From positions 1-47,673 of the forward strand of contig JAIORP010000047.1 in assembly GCA_021108075.1 (NCBI GenBank): 47,673 nucleotides of DNA, in the 5' to 3' direction. This DNA is from Candidatus Omnitrophota bacterium (lineage in GTDB: Bacteria; Omnitrophota; Gorgyraeia; Zapsychrales; Zapsychraceae). The notes beneath the pieces are model-generated. The model searched no databases, had not been told where the DNA came from, and was given only the letters and a program-made list of their open reading frames with translations. This document shows positions 19,327-28,096 of the stretch, piece after piece. Position 1 is the first letter of the stretch. Each line of letters opens with the position of its first letter. The position numbers and the translations under genes are program-made.

Positions 19327-20616
19327 ATGAAAAAGTATTCATTGCCACGAGGCACAAGTGATATCCTCCCTGATCAAATGCCCCTGTGGGAGAGCTTGGA
19401 GTCGGTGTCCCGAAAAGTTTTTAGGCTATTTAATTACAAGGAGATCCGAACACCTTTCTTTGAAGAGACGGACCTGTTTGCCCGGTCAATGGGGCAAACA
19501 AGTGATGTTGTGCAAAAGCAAATGTTAAATCTGGCCGCCCAGAAGCGTGATGACCAGCATGTGATTCAATTGTCCGGATTATCCTTGAGGCCTGAGAATA
19601 CGGCCTCGGTGGTGCGTTCGTATATCCAAAATGGCATGGACCGGAAAGAAAATTTGACAAAATTGTTTTATATCGGTCCTATGTTCAGGGGAGAGCGGCC
19701 TCAGAAAGGGCGCTTGCGTCAATTTCATCAAATAGGAGTTGAAGCGATCGGCCCTCAAACATCTGCACCATTTCTGGACGCGGAAGTCGTAACATTATGT
19801 GTCCGTTTACTGAATGATTTTGGCGTTAAGGGTTTTAAGTTGAAGATTAATACATTAGGGTCTCAAGAAGATAAAGAAAATTTTTCTAAATTGTTGAGAA
19901 AAGAATTGGCGCATAAAAGAGTTGAACTTTGTCAGGACTGTCAGCTCAGGTATGACCGCAATGTTTTCCGTATCCTGGATTGTAAAAAAAAAGAGTGCCA
20001 GAAAATCGCAACCGCGGTGAATATTGATTATCAATATTTATCTGATGATAGCCGAAAGTATTATCAAGAGGTGAAAAAAAGTTTAGATCAGTTGGGGATT
20101 TTATACACGGAATCTCCACATCTCGTGCGTGGTTTGGACTACTATACCCATTTGGTTTTTGAGATTACATGTGATGCCCTTGGCAGCCAGAATGCGATTG
20201 GCGCAGGGGGACGTTATAATAGCCTGGTTTCTCAACTGGGAGGCCCGGTCGTTGATGCGGTTGGGTTTGCCCTGGGGTTGGAGCGGATTATATTAGCGCG
20301 GGATGCGGGTGAACCCGGGAAACAATCAGGAGTGGATCTTTATTTGATCGCGATGGATGCGGCCTGCCAGAATAGGGTGTTTCAGATGATGAATGATTTG
20401 CGGGCAAAAGAGATAAGTTGTGAAATGTCCTATCGTTTAAGTTCTGTTAAAAGTCAAATGCGCGCAGCCAACAAGGCGCGTGCAAAATGGGTCGCAATTT
20501 TAGGTGACGAAGAACTGAAAAAAAATATGGTCGCCTTGAAAAATATGGACTCAGGGCAGCAGACACAAATTCGTCAAACAGACATCCGCAAATATATTTT
20601 TGATAATACTGCGTAA
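19327..20616 (+). CDS. hisS: Histidine--tRNA ligase
   Basis: Class II aminoacyl-tRNA synthetase charging tRNA-His. 429 residues, typical. Motif 1 region LPRGTSDILP, LRPENTASVVRSY, motif 2 FYIGPMFRGERPQKGRLRQF, the HisA loop LVRGLDYYT and motif 3-side GAGGRYNSLVSQLGG and GFALGLERI are all present, with a C-terminal anticodon-binding domain. AAGAAGGT precedes ATG 19327. aspS follows 114 nt later, a common pairing. Confidence 0.97.
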   Translation: MKKYSLPRGTSDILPDQMPLWESLESVSRKVFRLFNYKEIRTPFFEETDLFARSMGQTSDVVQKQMLNLAAQKRDDQHVIQLSGLSLRPENTASVVRSYIQNGMDRKENLTKLFYIGPMFRGERPQKGRLRQFHQIGVEAIGPQTSAPFLDAEVVTLCVRLLNDFGVKGFKLKINTLGSQEDKENFSKLLRKELAHKRVELCQDCQLRYDRNVFRILDCKKKECQKIATAVNIDYQYLSDDSRKYYQEVKKSLDQLGILYTESPHLVRGLDYYTHLVFEITCDALGSQNAIGAGGRYNSLVSQLGGPVVDAVGFALGLERIILARDAGEPGKQSGVDLYLIAMDAACQNRVFQMMNDLRAKEISCEMSYRLSSVKSQMRAANKARAKWVAILGDEELKKNMVALKNMDSGQQTQIRQTDIRKYIFDNTA

Positions 20617-20730
20617 TATTCTTTTTAATATCATTATAAAAAAAATATGTACGTTTCTAATATTTTCGATATAATTATACAACAAATGTAAACCAGTACT
20701 AAAATTATTAGCTAGAGAGGTTAAGGGAAA

Positions 20731-22113
20731 ATGTATCGAACGCATACTTGTGGGGAATTAAGAAAAGATCACGGTAATGAGGAAGTGGTCTTATCTGGTT
20801 GGGTTCATGCCCGCCGGGATCATGGAAAGCTCATTTTTATTGATATCAGAGACCGATACGGCTTAACGCAAGTCGTTTTTATTCCATCTGTTTGCAAAGA
20901 AGCGCATACCCTGGCGCAGAAGTTGGGACCTGAATTTGTTATTCGCGTCAAGGGCAAGGTTTCCGTTCGGCCTGATAAAATGGTTAATCCTGACCTTGCA
21001 ACCGGCGCGGTTGAATTATGTGCTGAGGGACTGGATATTTTGAACGAAAGCAAGGTCCCGGTTTTTGAGGTCGAAGATCAATGCGAGGTCTCTGAAGAGT
21101 TGCGCCTGACCTATCGTTATCTGGATTTAAGACGGCCAAAAGTTTTAAAGACCTTAGAGTTGCGGCATAAGATGTGCGCCCTCATTCATGAATTCCTCAA
21201 TCGAGAAGGATTCTTTGAAGTTGAGACGCCCATTTTAACTAAATCAACGCCCGAAGGAGCACGTGATTTTCTTGTGCCTTCGCGCATGTCTCCGGGCTCG
21301 TTTTTTGCCTTACCACAATCTCCGCAGATTTTTAAACAAATTTTAATGGTTTCAGGCCTTGATAAGTATTATCAAATCGTGAAGTGTTTTCGTGACGAAG
21401 ATTTGCGGGCAGATCGGCAACCAGAATTTACCCAGTTAGATATGGAGATGTCATTCGTCACGGAAGAAGATATTTTTGATGTCACCGAACGTTTGTACAA
21501 AGAAATTTTTAAGCAAATTAAAGGCATTGATATTCCGACACCTTTTCCCCGAATGACGTATGAAGAAGCGCAACGCGAATATCAATCGGATAAACCTGAT
21601 TTGCGTAAGCCGGGAGAAGATTTCGCGTTCGTTTGGATTGTTGACTTTCCCATGTTTAAGTACAATGAGGATGAGCAGCGCTGGGACAGTGAGCATCATC
21701 CCTTCACGTCGATCAAAGAGGAGGACGTAAAATATCTCGAAGCGAAACAGTACAACCGCATTACGTCACGATCCTACGACTTAGTTTTGAACGGGAATGA
21801 GATCGGCAGTGGTTCTGTTCGTATTCATGACCGTGATTTGCAGAAAAAGATTTTTGAAATTATTGGTTTAGATCCTCAGGAAGCTGAGAAGCGGTTCGGT
21901 TTTCTTTTGAGGGCGTTTGAATATGGGGCCCCGCCGCACGCTGGTGTCGCTTATGGTGTGGATAGGTTGGTCGCGATATTATCCGGATTGGATTCTATCC
22001 GTGATACGATCGCTTTTCCGAAGACACAAAAAGGAAATTGTCTTTTATCTGAAGCGCCGTCGGTTGTGGATGCAAAGCAGCTTAAGGAATTGGGTTTGTC
22101 CACTAATATTTAA
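20731..22113 (+). CDS. aspS: Aspartate--tRNA ligase lacking the GAD insertion domain
   Basis: Class II synthetase charging tRNA-Asp. The anticodon-binding OB domain (GWVHARRDHGKLIFIDIRD), motif 2 FRDEDLRADRQPEFTQLDME and motif 3 GAPPHAGVAYGVDRL are of bacterial type, including the C-terminal AFPKTQKGNCLLSEAP. It has 460 residues instead of about 590: SDKPDLRKPGEDFAFVWIVD near residues 287-306 joins two segments that in usual bacterial enzymes flank a GAD domain of about 130 residues. The frame is intact across the junction. Whether it also charges tRNA-Asn cannot be told from this. Confidence 0.95.
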   Translation: MYRTHTCGELRKDHGNEEVVLSGWVHARRDHGKLIFIDIRDRYGLTQVVFIPSVCKEAHTLAQKLGPEFVIRVKGKVSVRPDKMVNPDLATGAVELCAEGLDILNESKVPVFEVEDQCEVSEELRLTYRYLDLRRPKVLKTLELRHKMCALIHEFLNREGFFEVETPILTKSTPEGARDFLVPSRMSPGSFFALPQSPQIFKQILMVSGLDKYYQIVKCFRDEDLRADRQPEFTQLDMEMSFVTEEDIFDVTERLYKEIFKQIKGIDIPTPFPRMTYEEAQREYQSDKPDLRKPGEDFAFVWIVDFPMFKYNEDEQRWDSEHHPFTSIKEEDVKYLEAKQYNRITSRSYDLVLNGNEIGSGSVRIHDRDLQKKIFEIIGLDPQEAEKRFGFLLRAFEYGAPPHAGVAYGVDRLVAILSGLDSIRDTIAFPKTQKGNCLLSEAPSVVDAKQLKELGLSTNI

Positions 22114-22189
22114 TTTTACCAACCTGAAACTTTATTTTCAGTTGAATAATATGTTATTGACATTTGAGGGTGATAAAAAGGAGGCGAAG

Positions 22190-22774
22190 ATGTTGAACCG
22201 CATGACTTCTTGTTTGACGTGTTTAGGCTTAATTGTCTTTATCGCTGGTTGCACGAATACACGTGGAGTGACTGTTCGAAGTTATTTAGATGATCGGCCC
22301 AGGGTTGATCAGAGTTTAGAGGCTGGCAATGCGGGTTATGTTTATGGCTCGCCGCAGAAAGACTCTGAAGGGGATCGCAAGAAAACACGAAAAATTTATG
22401 TCGTCGAGTTTTCTCAGGAAGCAGATTCTGTTTCAGATAAATTATATGAAGTGGAGAGGACCGAAACACGGAAATCAACCGCAACGCGCACCTCTCCCCG
22501 GTCTTCAAAGAAATATTATAAAAATCAACAAGATGATATTCCCATGTTCGATGATATGGATCTGGACAGTGCCCCAACGGGAATGGATGAACCAACTCAC
22601 CGTGGTTCTGTCGTTGACTACACCGTTCAAAAGAACGACACGTTACAGAAGATATCGAAGAAGTTTTATAATGCTTATAGCAAATGGCCAAAAATTTATA
22701 AGGCCAATAAAGATAAGTTGAAGAATCCAGACAAGTTGAAACCAGGAATTGTTTTGCGGATTCCTGTTGAGTAA
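22190..22774 (+). CDS. LysM-domain lipoprotein
   Basis: 194 residues. The signal peptide ends in a lipobox FIAGC, so it should be lipid-anchored. A low-complexity charged middle region leads to a C-terminal LysM domain (VDYTVQKNDTLQKISKKFY...KWPKIYKANKD...LKPGIVLRIP) that binds peptidoglycan glycan chains. The frame runs upstream into aspS; ATG 22190 is chosen for its AAGGAGG site and signal peptide. No catalytic domain is attached. A role in envelope organisation is inferred. Confidence 0.85.
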   Translation: MLNRMTSCLTCLGLIVFIAGCTNTRGVTVRSYLDDRPRVDQSLEAGNAGYVYGSPQKDSEGDRKKTRKIYVVEFSQEADSVSDKLYEVERTETRKSTATRTSPRSSKKYYKNQQDDIPMFDDMDLDSAPTGMDEPTHRGSVVDYTVQKNDTLQKISKKFYNAYSKWPKIYKANKDKLKNPDKLKPGIVLRIPVE

Positions 22775-22858
22775 ATAAATTTTGTTTAACAATAGTCTCC
22801 GCGGGTTACTCGTGGGAGGCTGTATTTGTTATGGTTGTTTGATGGCCAGAGGGGTTTC

Positions 22859-23800
22859 ATGACGAGAACAATACATTTTGATAATAATGTCGATTTGCAG
22901 ATGTTATTCGGGAAATATGACAATAATTTGCGGTTGATTGAAAAAGAATTATCGGTCAAGATCACACGCACGCAGACGGGGATTAAAATAGCGGGTGAAC
23001 GGAATCAGTCAGATAAGGTAGCGGACTTGTTTGATTATCTTAAAGGGATTATTGCTAATGGCCTTGAAGTTAAATCGAGAGATATCGTCTATGCTCTGCG
23101 TCTAGCCAGATCGGATGACGGCATAGATTTTAAACGATTGGCCAAGGATAAAATTGAGATTGCGACAAAAGCAGGACTTGTTACGCCTAAGACGCGCGGG
23201 CAGATCGCTTACGTTGATGCCATAAAAAAGAATGATATCGTTTTTGGGATTGGCCCGGCCGGGTCGGGTAAAACATATCTGGCGATGGCCATGGCCGTCA
23301 ACGCTTTGAAACGCGGGTTGGTCAGACGAATTATCTTGACGCGGCCAGCTATTGAAGCCGGTGAGAATTTGGGGTTCTTACCCGGCGATATGGTCGAGAA
23401 GGTGTTGCCCTATCTCAGGCCTTTGTACGACGCTTTGTATGACATGATGGATGTTGACAAAGTGGAAGAATATACAGAGCAGGGCATCATTGAAGTGGCT
23501 CCCCTGGCCTTTATGCGTGGGCGCACATTGAATGACGCATTTGTCATTCTGGATGAAGCCCAAAACAGCACAGATTTCCAGATGAAGATGTTTTTAACGC
23601 GTTTAGGTTTTGACTCTAAAACAGTAGTTACGGGTGATATCACACAAAGTGATTTGCCTAAAGGACATGTCAACGGTTTAGTAGATGCGGAGAAAGTATT
23701 GTCAGGAATCGAAGGAATTAGGTTTATTCATTTGACAGGTGAAGACGTGGTCCGCCATGAATTGGTGCAAAAGATAATTAAGGCCTATTCAAAGAAATAA
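22859..23800 (+). CDS. PhoH-family ATPase
   Basis: About 313 residues. A small N-terminal RNA-binding-like region (DLQMLFGKYDNNLRLIEKEL) is followed by the PhoH P-loop ATPase: Walker A GPAGSGKTYLAMAMA near residue 131, Walker B FVILDEAQNS, and VVTGDITQSDLP. ATG 22859 follows GAGGGG; the frame is open a little further. PhoH-like proteins are often encoded with YbeY and an HD hydrolase, as here, and are linked to RNA metabolism, though the precise activity is unsettled. Confidence 0.92.
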   Translation: MTRTIHFDNNVDLQMLFGKYDNNLRLIEKELSVKITRTQTGIKIAGERNQSDKVADLFDYLKGIIANGLEVKSRDIVYALRLARSDDGIDFKRLAKDKIEIATKAGLVTPKTRGQIAYVDAIKKNDIVFGIGPAGSGKTYLAMAMAVNALKRGLVRRIILTRPAIEAGENLGFLPGDMVEKVLPYLRPLYDALYDMMDVDKVEEYTEQGIIEVAPLAFMRGRTLNDAFVILDEAQNSTDFQMKMFLTRLGFDSKTVVTGDITQSDLPKGHVNGLVDAEKVLSGIEGIRFIHLTGEDVVRHELVQKIIKAYSKK

Positions 23801-23816
23801 AAGAAATTCTTTTGAT

Positions 23817-25235
23817 ATGTTATTTCAAGCTCCCCAAAAATTAACGATCAAGAACAAAATAGACATACTTATCGTTGTCACATTTTATGCCGCTTTCACG
23901 GCTTACTGCTATCTTGTTCAATATCCCTTGATCTTGCCCCTCTTCATGCTTTTTTTAGGGATATACCTCTATTATTTTAAGAAAGCGAATCTTCGTCGGT
24001 TTCTACACCTGGGCTTACTGCTAACCCTGGTTATCTTTTTTAGCCATACGACCAATGTCTACTACTCATCAACATCTCCGTTTTATATTCCTGTCGCCGG
24101 GATTGTGATGCTAACCATGTTGCTTTTTAATGATCTGCAGTTATCCTTTATCATGGGTTTTATCAGCACGATTATCGTCTGCCTTATCGGTCAGGGTGAT
24201 TTTAATATGTTTTTTGTTTTATTTATGGGGGGGTTGATGGGCGCTTTCTCTGTCCGTGGTGCCCGTCTGAGAAGTCAACTTATGAGTGCCGGACTGTTTG
24301 TCAGCATCACACATATCATAATCCTTTTTTTGCTTAATCCCAACCTGGATAATCTGAGTGATAGATATTTTACTTTGAATTATATTTACCCATTAGCCGC
24401 CAGTGGTTTTATTTCGGCTTTTTTTGTCATGGCCACATTAAAGATATTTGAAATTCTATTTGGTGTTCTGACCAATTTTAGCCTGCTTGAACTATCCGAT
24501 TCAAATCAGCCAATTTTAAAAAGGATGATTTTAGAAGCCCCGGGCACATACCATCACAGTCTGGTTGTGAGCAATTTAGCTGAAGGCGCGGCTGATTCCA
24601 TCTCGGCGAACGCGTTGTTAGCCAGAGTCGGAGCCTATTATCACGATATTGGTAAGATGGAGAAACCTGAGTATTTTACCGAGAACCAACTCATTGGCGG
24701 AAATAAACATGACCGGATGGAACCTTCGATGAGCCGGCTTGTCATCCTTAATCACGTTAAAGATGGAATTGAGGTCGCGAAAAAGAATAAGGTCAATCCT
24801 GTTATAATGGACTTTATCAAACAACACCATGGAACAAGTTTAATTTATTATTTTTATCAAAAAGCGCTGGAGGAGGCGCAAGACGGGGAAGTTGTTATTG
24901 AAGAGAATTTCAGGTACCCCGGTCCAAAACCGCAGACAAGAGAAACCGCCATTGTTCTCCTTGCCGATTCTGTTGAAGGAGCTGTTCGGTCGCTGGACGA
25001 AGCCAACCCGAACAGGATAGAAGAGACCGTCAAGAAAATCATAAACAATAAATTTATCGATGGACAGTTAGATGAATGCAACTTAACCCTTAAAGAGATT
25101 GACAGGATATCCTCGACTTTTACACGAATTTTAAGCGCGATGTATCATAGTCGCGCGAAGTATCCTGAGAAGAAAAATGGAAATAACCAGTCGAAACCTT
25201 CAGAAAAAGATTCCAATAAAAACTCGTCAAGTTGA
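23817..25235 (+). CDS. Membrane HD-domain phosphohydrolase, PgpH/YqfF-like
   Basis: 472 residues. The N-terminal half holds about seven hydrophobic segments; the C-terminal half is an HD domain with EAPGTYHHSLVVSNLAE, the metal-binding pair in YYHDIGKMEKPEYF, and QHHGTSLIYYFY. This matches the transmembrane and catalytic part of PgpH, which hydrolyses c-di-AMP in Firmicutes. The large extracellular domain usual before the membrane segments is missing, since the protein starts within 20 residues of the first segment. c-di-AMP as substrate is inference. It overlaps ybeY by 59 nt. Confidence 0.85.
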   Translation: MLFQAPQKLTIKNKIDILIVVTFYAAFTAYCYLVQYPLILPLFMLFLGIYLYYFKKANLRRFLHLGLLLTLVIFFSHTTNVYYSSTSPFYIPVAGIVMLTMLLFNDLQLSFIMGFISTIIVCLIGQGDFNMFFVLFMGGLMGAFSVRGARLRSQLMSAGLFVSITHIIILFLLNPNLDNLSDRYFTLNYIYPLAASGFISAFFVMATLKIFEILFGVLTNFSLLELSDSNQPILKRMILEAPGTYHHSLVVSNLAEGAADSISANALLARVGAYYHDIGKMEKPEYFTENQLIGGNKHDRMEPSMSRLVILNHVKDGIEVAKKNKVNPVIMDFIKQHHGTSLIYYFYQKALEEAQDGEVVIEENFRYPGPKPQTRETAIVLLADSVEGAVRSLDEANPNRIEETVKKIINNKFIDGQLDECNLTLKEIDRISSTFTRILSAMYHSRAKYPEKKNGNNQSKPSEKDSNKNSSS

Positions 25236-25647
25236 ACTGATAGTTAAACGTTTATTGTCCCTTTTAAAAATCGATCACGCTGTTATATCGATCATATTCG
25301 TTTCCCGACAAAAAATGCAAGCCTACAATAAAAAGTATTTAGGACGCGCTTATCTAACGGATGTTATCGCATTTGAAGGTGATGCTCAAATGTGGCCGGC
25401 GGTACATCCGCCCGAAAAGACACCCCTGGAATTAATCGGTGACATCGTCGTTTGCCCAGAGGTCGCGATAAAACAATCACAATTTTTTGAGACAACTTTG
25501 GCGGATGAAATAGGGCTCTATGTCGTTCATGGTATTCTTCATTTGTTCGGTTATGATGACCATTCCGTCCAGGACAAGAAGCGTATGAGAGAAAAAGAGA
25601 CTGAGCTGATGACGAAGGTGAAAGGGCGATGGGCTAAGATTCTTTAA
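25177..25647 (+). CDS. ybeY: Endoribonuclease YbeY
   Basis: 156 residues. Metal-dependent RNase of 16S rRNA 3'-end maturation and ribosome quality control. The zinc site is the run HGILHLFGYDDHS, and TDVIAFEGD corresponds to the conserved TDVLSFP segment. The start overlaps the upstream HD gene by 59 nt, with GAGAAG upstream of ATG 25177, indicating translational linkage. Order phoH-HD-ybeY-recO is a familiar bacterial cluster. Confidence 0.93.
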   Translation: MEITSRNLQKKIPIKTRQVELIVKRLLSLLKIDHAVISIIFVSRQKMQAYNKKYLGRAYLTDVIAFEGDAQMWPAVHPPEKTPLELIGDIVVCPEVAIKQSQFFETTLADEIGLYVVHGILHLFGYDDHSVQDKKRMREKETELMTKVKGRWAKIL

Positions 25648-25682
25648 CCCTGGCAGACGTTGAACTTCTTTCGTGGCGGTAT

Positions 25683-25768
25683 TTATACCAAATCCATTAA
25701 TAAATTGTTCTATCTTAATTCTGAAAAGCAGAATTGGTTTTGGTCATTATTTAATGGAATTGGTATTA
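25683..25768. repeat. 86-bp MITE-like repeat, copy 2 of 2
   Basis: Matches 6416-6501 base for base by eye. It lies in the short ybeY-recO gap and would fold into an imperfect hairpin in any transcript reading through. A small open frame over it encodes the same peptide as the first copy, which argues it is repeat sequence rather than a gene. Confidence 0.8.
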
Positions 25769-25875
25769 TTAAGTCCGAAGGAAAGAATGCCCCGGGTTTA
25801 CCCGTGGGTTTTCCACTAAATATTCGCAGAACATGCTCATACATTGAGAACATTAAACATGATATCAGGTGAATT

Positions 25876-26607
25876 ATGATTGTTCGGACCGAAGGCGTTG
25901 TCCTTAAGTCTTATGACTTCAGGGAAACAAGCCGGATTGTTCATTTCTACACAAAAGACCATGGCAAGGTTAAAGGCGTGCTAAAGGGGATCAGGGCGAA
26001 CCCGAGAAAGTTTGGCAGCCATGCGGATCAGTACTCGGTGAACGATATTGTCTATTACCGTTACAGCCGTTCAGATCTGCACCTTGTTAGCCAGTGCGAC
26101 TTGAAGAGTTTTTTCTTCTCTGTCCGGCAGGATTATCGCCGAAGCCTGGCCGCTAACTATATGCTGGAACTGATCAATAGCATTATGCCCGTCGAACAGA
26201 AAAATGAGGAGATTTATTCTCTGGCATTGCATTTCCTTAATAGCTTGCAGGATATCAGTGATATTGATAAACTCGTTCATGTCCTTCAGATCAAGACGCT
26301 TTCTTTGTCTGGTTTTCGTCCGCATATTGATGCGTGTGTGCGCTGCGGGAAAAAGGTGGCGGGTAAAGTTCGATTCAGTATGAGGGCCGGCGGTTTGATT
26401 TGTTATGAATGTCCAACAAATGAAACGAATTTTAGTATCATATCGAGCGGGATTATTTCTTCTATTTTATTTATCGAACAAAAAAATTGGGAGCAGTGTT
26501 TGCGTCTTGGCCTGACACCCTCGATGAAAAAAGAATTGAAATTTCTTTTAAACAATTTTCTTGTTTATCATTTAGAGAAACGCATTAAAACAGCGAAGTA
26601 TATGTAG
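25876..26607 (+). CDS. recO: DNA repair protein RecO
   Basis: 243 residues. Helps RecR load RecA on SSB-coated DNA. N-terminal OB fold begins VRTEGVVLKSYDFRETSRIVHFYT and contains GKVKGVLKGIR. The zinc-finger cysteines appear as CVRCG and CYEC. Weak Shine-Dalgarno (AGGTGA) before ATG 25876. Downstream of ybeY but separated from it by the repeat. Confidence 0.93.
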   Translation: MIVRTEGVVLKSYDFRETSRIVHFYTKDHGKVKGVLKGIRANPRKFGSHADQYSVNDIVYYRYSRSDLHLVSQCDLKSFFFSVRQDYRRSLAANYMLELINSIMPVEQKNEEIYSLALHFLNSLQDISDIDKLVHVLQIKTLSLSGFRPHIDACVRCGKKVAGKVRFSMRAGGLICYECPTNETNFSIISSGIISSILFIEQKNWEQCLRLGLTPSMKKELKFLLNNFLVYHLEKRIKTAKYM

Positions 26608-26634
26608 GCTGATGAATGTGACAGGATTTCTTTT

Positions 26635-27282
26635 ATGTCTGCCAGAGACAAACAGTTAATCGACATTAGTATGAATATCCAGCCTCAGATGGTTACATGG
26701 CCGGGAGATCCCCGGGTTGTTCTCAGTCCTTGTTTGAGGATGGCCAAAGGAGATAAGTGCAATATGACGGCCATCACGATGGGGCTGCACACGGGCACGC
26801 ATGTTGACGCTCCGTTTCATTTTCTTAGGAGAGGCCAAACAATCGATTCCGTTCCGCTCGACGCCATGGTGGGGCCTGCGCGGGTCATAGAGATTAAAGA
26901 TCCCCGACAGGTAAGCACGCGTGAGTTAAAGCGGCATTCAATTAGAAAAAATGAGTTGCTGTTATTTAAAACAAAAAATTCATCATGGACGCAACGCGCG
27001 CGGACGTTTAGAAAAGAATTTGTCTATATCCCGGAAGAGACAGCGCGATATCTTGTCAGTAAAAAGGTTAAGACTGTCGGTGTCGATTATTTATCCGTTG
27101 GCGGCTATAAAAAGGACGGACGAAAAGTTCATCAGCATTTGTTGTCCGCCGGGATATGGCTCATTGAAGGGCTCAGCCTTTTGGACGTGACGGCTGGCCG
27201 TTATCATTTGACGTGTCTACCCCTGAAAATTGTTGGGGTTGATGGCGCGCCCGCCCGCGCGGTTTTGACTAGGAACGGGTGA
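26635..27282 (+). CDS. Cyclase family protein (kynurenine formamidase-like metal hydrolase)
   Basis: 215 residues. The family metal motif is MGLHTGTHVDAPFHF (HxGTHxDxPxH), preceded by WPGDP. Members include arylformamidases, isatin hydrolases and many of unknown substrate. The tryptophan pathway is not visible nearby, so no specific substrate is assigned. Its stop overlaps or abuts the start of the FMN-binding gene, suggesting coupled expression. Confidence 0.85.
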   Translation: MSARDKQLIDISMNIQPQMVTWPGDPRVVLSPCLRMAKGDKCNMTAITMGLHTGTHVDAPFHFLRRGQTIDSVPLDAMVGPARVIEIKDPRQVSTRELKRHSIRKNELLLFKTKNSSWTQRARTFRKEFVYIPEETARYLVSKKVKTVGVDYLSVGGYKKDGRKVHQHLLSAGIWLIEGLSLLDVTAGRYHLTCLPLKIVGVDGAPARAVLTRNG

Positions 27283-27287
27283 TTATT

Positions 27288-27704
27288 ATGATATCAAAAA
27301 TTAAAATAGATTTTGGCAGAGTGTTCAGTTTTATTATTATCGTCGCTCTCACTTTTTTGCTTTACTATTATGGCCTGGTTATGCCACAATCCAGGCGTCT
27401 GAAAGAAATAAAAGAAATGCCCATCAACGATATCCCCCTGGCACAGATTGATGATGGAAAATACCGTGGCTCGTATGAATATGGAAAATTTACTTATATC
27501 GTTGATGTGACCGTCACGCGGCATCAAATTAAGGATATCGTTATCATTCAGAGCCAGGAGGATAGTGGCCACGCCCGCGCCGCGACAGGTGTCCTCGCGC
27601 GGGTCCTCGCCCGGCAAACACCCAATGTGGACGTTGTTACGGGAGCGACAATGACCAGCAAAGCCTTGTTAAAAGCGGTTGAGAATGCTCTGACGAAAGA
27701 ATAA
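27288..27704 (+). CDS. Membrane-anchored FMN-binding domain protein
   Basis: About 138 residues. One N-terminal transmembrane helix (FSFIIIVALTFLLYYYGLV) followed by an extracytoplasmic FMN-binding domain (GKYRGSYEYGKFTYIVDVTV... DVVTGATMTSKALLKAV). GATMTS matches the motif whose last threonine carries covalent FMN in RnfG/NqrC. A GTG at 27279 overlapping the upstream stop is an alternative start. Rnf/Nqr partners are not in the window, so a stand-alone electron-transfer or flavin role is inferred. Confidence 0.8.
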   Translation: MISKIKIDFGRVFSFIIIVALTFLLYYYGLVMPQSRRLKEIKEMPINDIPLAQIDDGKYRGSYEYGKFTYIVDVTVTRHQIKDIVIIQSQEDSGHARAATGVLARVLARQTPNVDVVTGATMTSKALLKAVENALTKE

Positions 27705-27722
27705 GGGGTCACCCCTTTTTTT
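27703..27722 (+). terminator. Intrinsic terminator after the FMN-binding gene
   Basis: AAGGGG, loop TCA, CCCCTT, then a T-run. It begins within the stop codon and closes the housekeeping block. The next 200 nt to 27926 hold nothing recognisable. Confidence 0.8.
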
Positions 27723-27926
27723 AAATTATACACACGTCGCCAACGTCAGATATTGCCTTCGTAGGAAGCGCGAATGTTAGTTGGCTCATAATTCCGAAAT
27801 ATTTCGCGACCTCTCTTTGTAGAGCTTTAAAGACGACATTGGTAAAAAAACAATTTTTTGATTTTTTCGTTCTCCCCGGGGGGTAAGGATGTATGGTGCC
27901 ATTCCCAAACTATTTTAAAAAAGTTC

Positions 27927-27955
27927 TTGACAAAGGCTAAAAGTAATTGTATATT
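27927..27955 (+). promoter_or_regulatory. Promoter of the nitrogen-fixation island
   Basis: TTGACA at 27927-27932 and TATATT at 27950-27955, spacer exactly 17 nt. This is a strong housekeeping-type promoter, so control is expected downstream, at the attenuators, rather than at initiation. No sigma54-type GG/GC pair was noticed here. Confidence 0.8.
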
Positions 27956-27967
27956 TGTAACATCAGC

Positions 27968-28017
27968 AGGGCAAAGCAGTCCTCTTAGACCATAGAAGGT
28001 TTAAGGGGATTTTTTTT
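27968..28017 (+). promoter_or_regulatory. Attenuator module 1: ANTAR-type hexaloop pair plus terminator
   Basis: First hairpin AGGGC [AAAGCA] GTCCT (27968-27983) has a six-base loop with A1 and G4. Its 3' arm overlaps the 5' arm of a terminator: TCCTCTTAGACC (27980-27991) with GGTTTAAGGGGA (27998-28009), then eight T. The terminator's own apical loop ATAGAA is also a hexaloop with A1 and G4. Formation of the first hairpin would strip the base of the terminator. This is the architecture of RNA targets of ANTAR antiterminators. Confidence 0.75.
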
Positions 28018-28038
28018 GACGTAAAGAATGAAAAATTT

Positions 28039-28091
28039 AGGACATAGACGTCCTCTTTTCAAACATTGTTGTTTGGGGAGAGGATTTTTTT
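28039..28091 (+). promoter_or_regulatory. Attenuator module 2: ANTAR-type hexaloop pair plus terminator
   Basis: AGGAC [ATAGAC] GTCCT (28039-28054) is a perfect 5-bp hexaloop hairpin with A1 and G4. Terminator arms TCCTCTTTTCAAAC (28051-28064) and GTTTGGGGAGAGGA (28071-28084) pair over 14 bp (three G-U) around loop ATTGTT, again A1 and G4, and are followed by seven T. The two structures share four bases and exclude each other. Confidence 0.78.
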
Positions 28092-28096
28092 GTTGG

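Noticed and set aside
25660..25872. Open frame of 70 codons between ybeY and recO
   Set aside because: Consists of the second repeat copy plus non-coding flank; not a gene.
27961..28020. GGGCAAAGC in the leader as a c-di-GMP-I (GEMM) riboswitch
   Set aside because: The short match to GCAAAGCC is not accompanied by the two-helix aptamer. The repeated hexaloop with overlapping terminator explains the sequence better.
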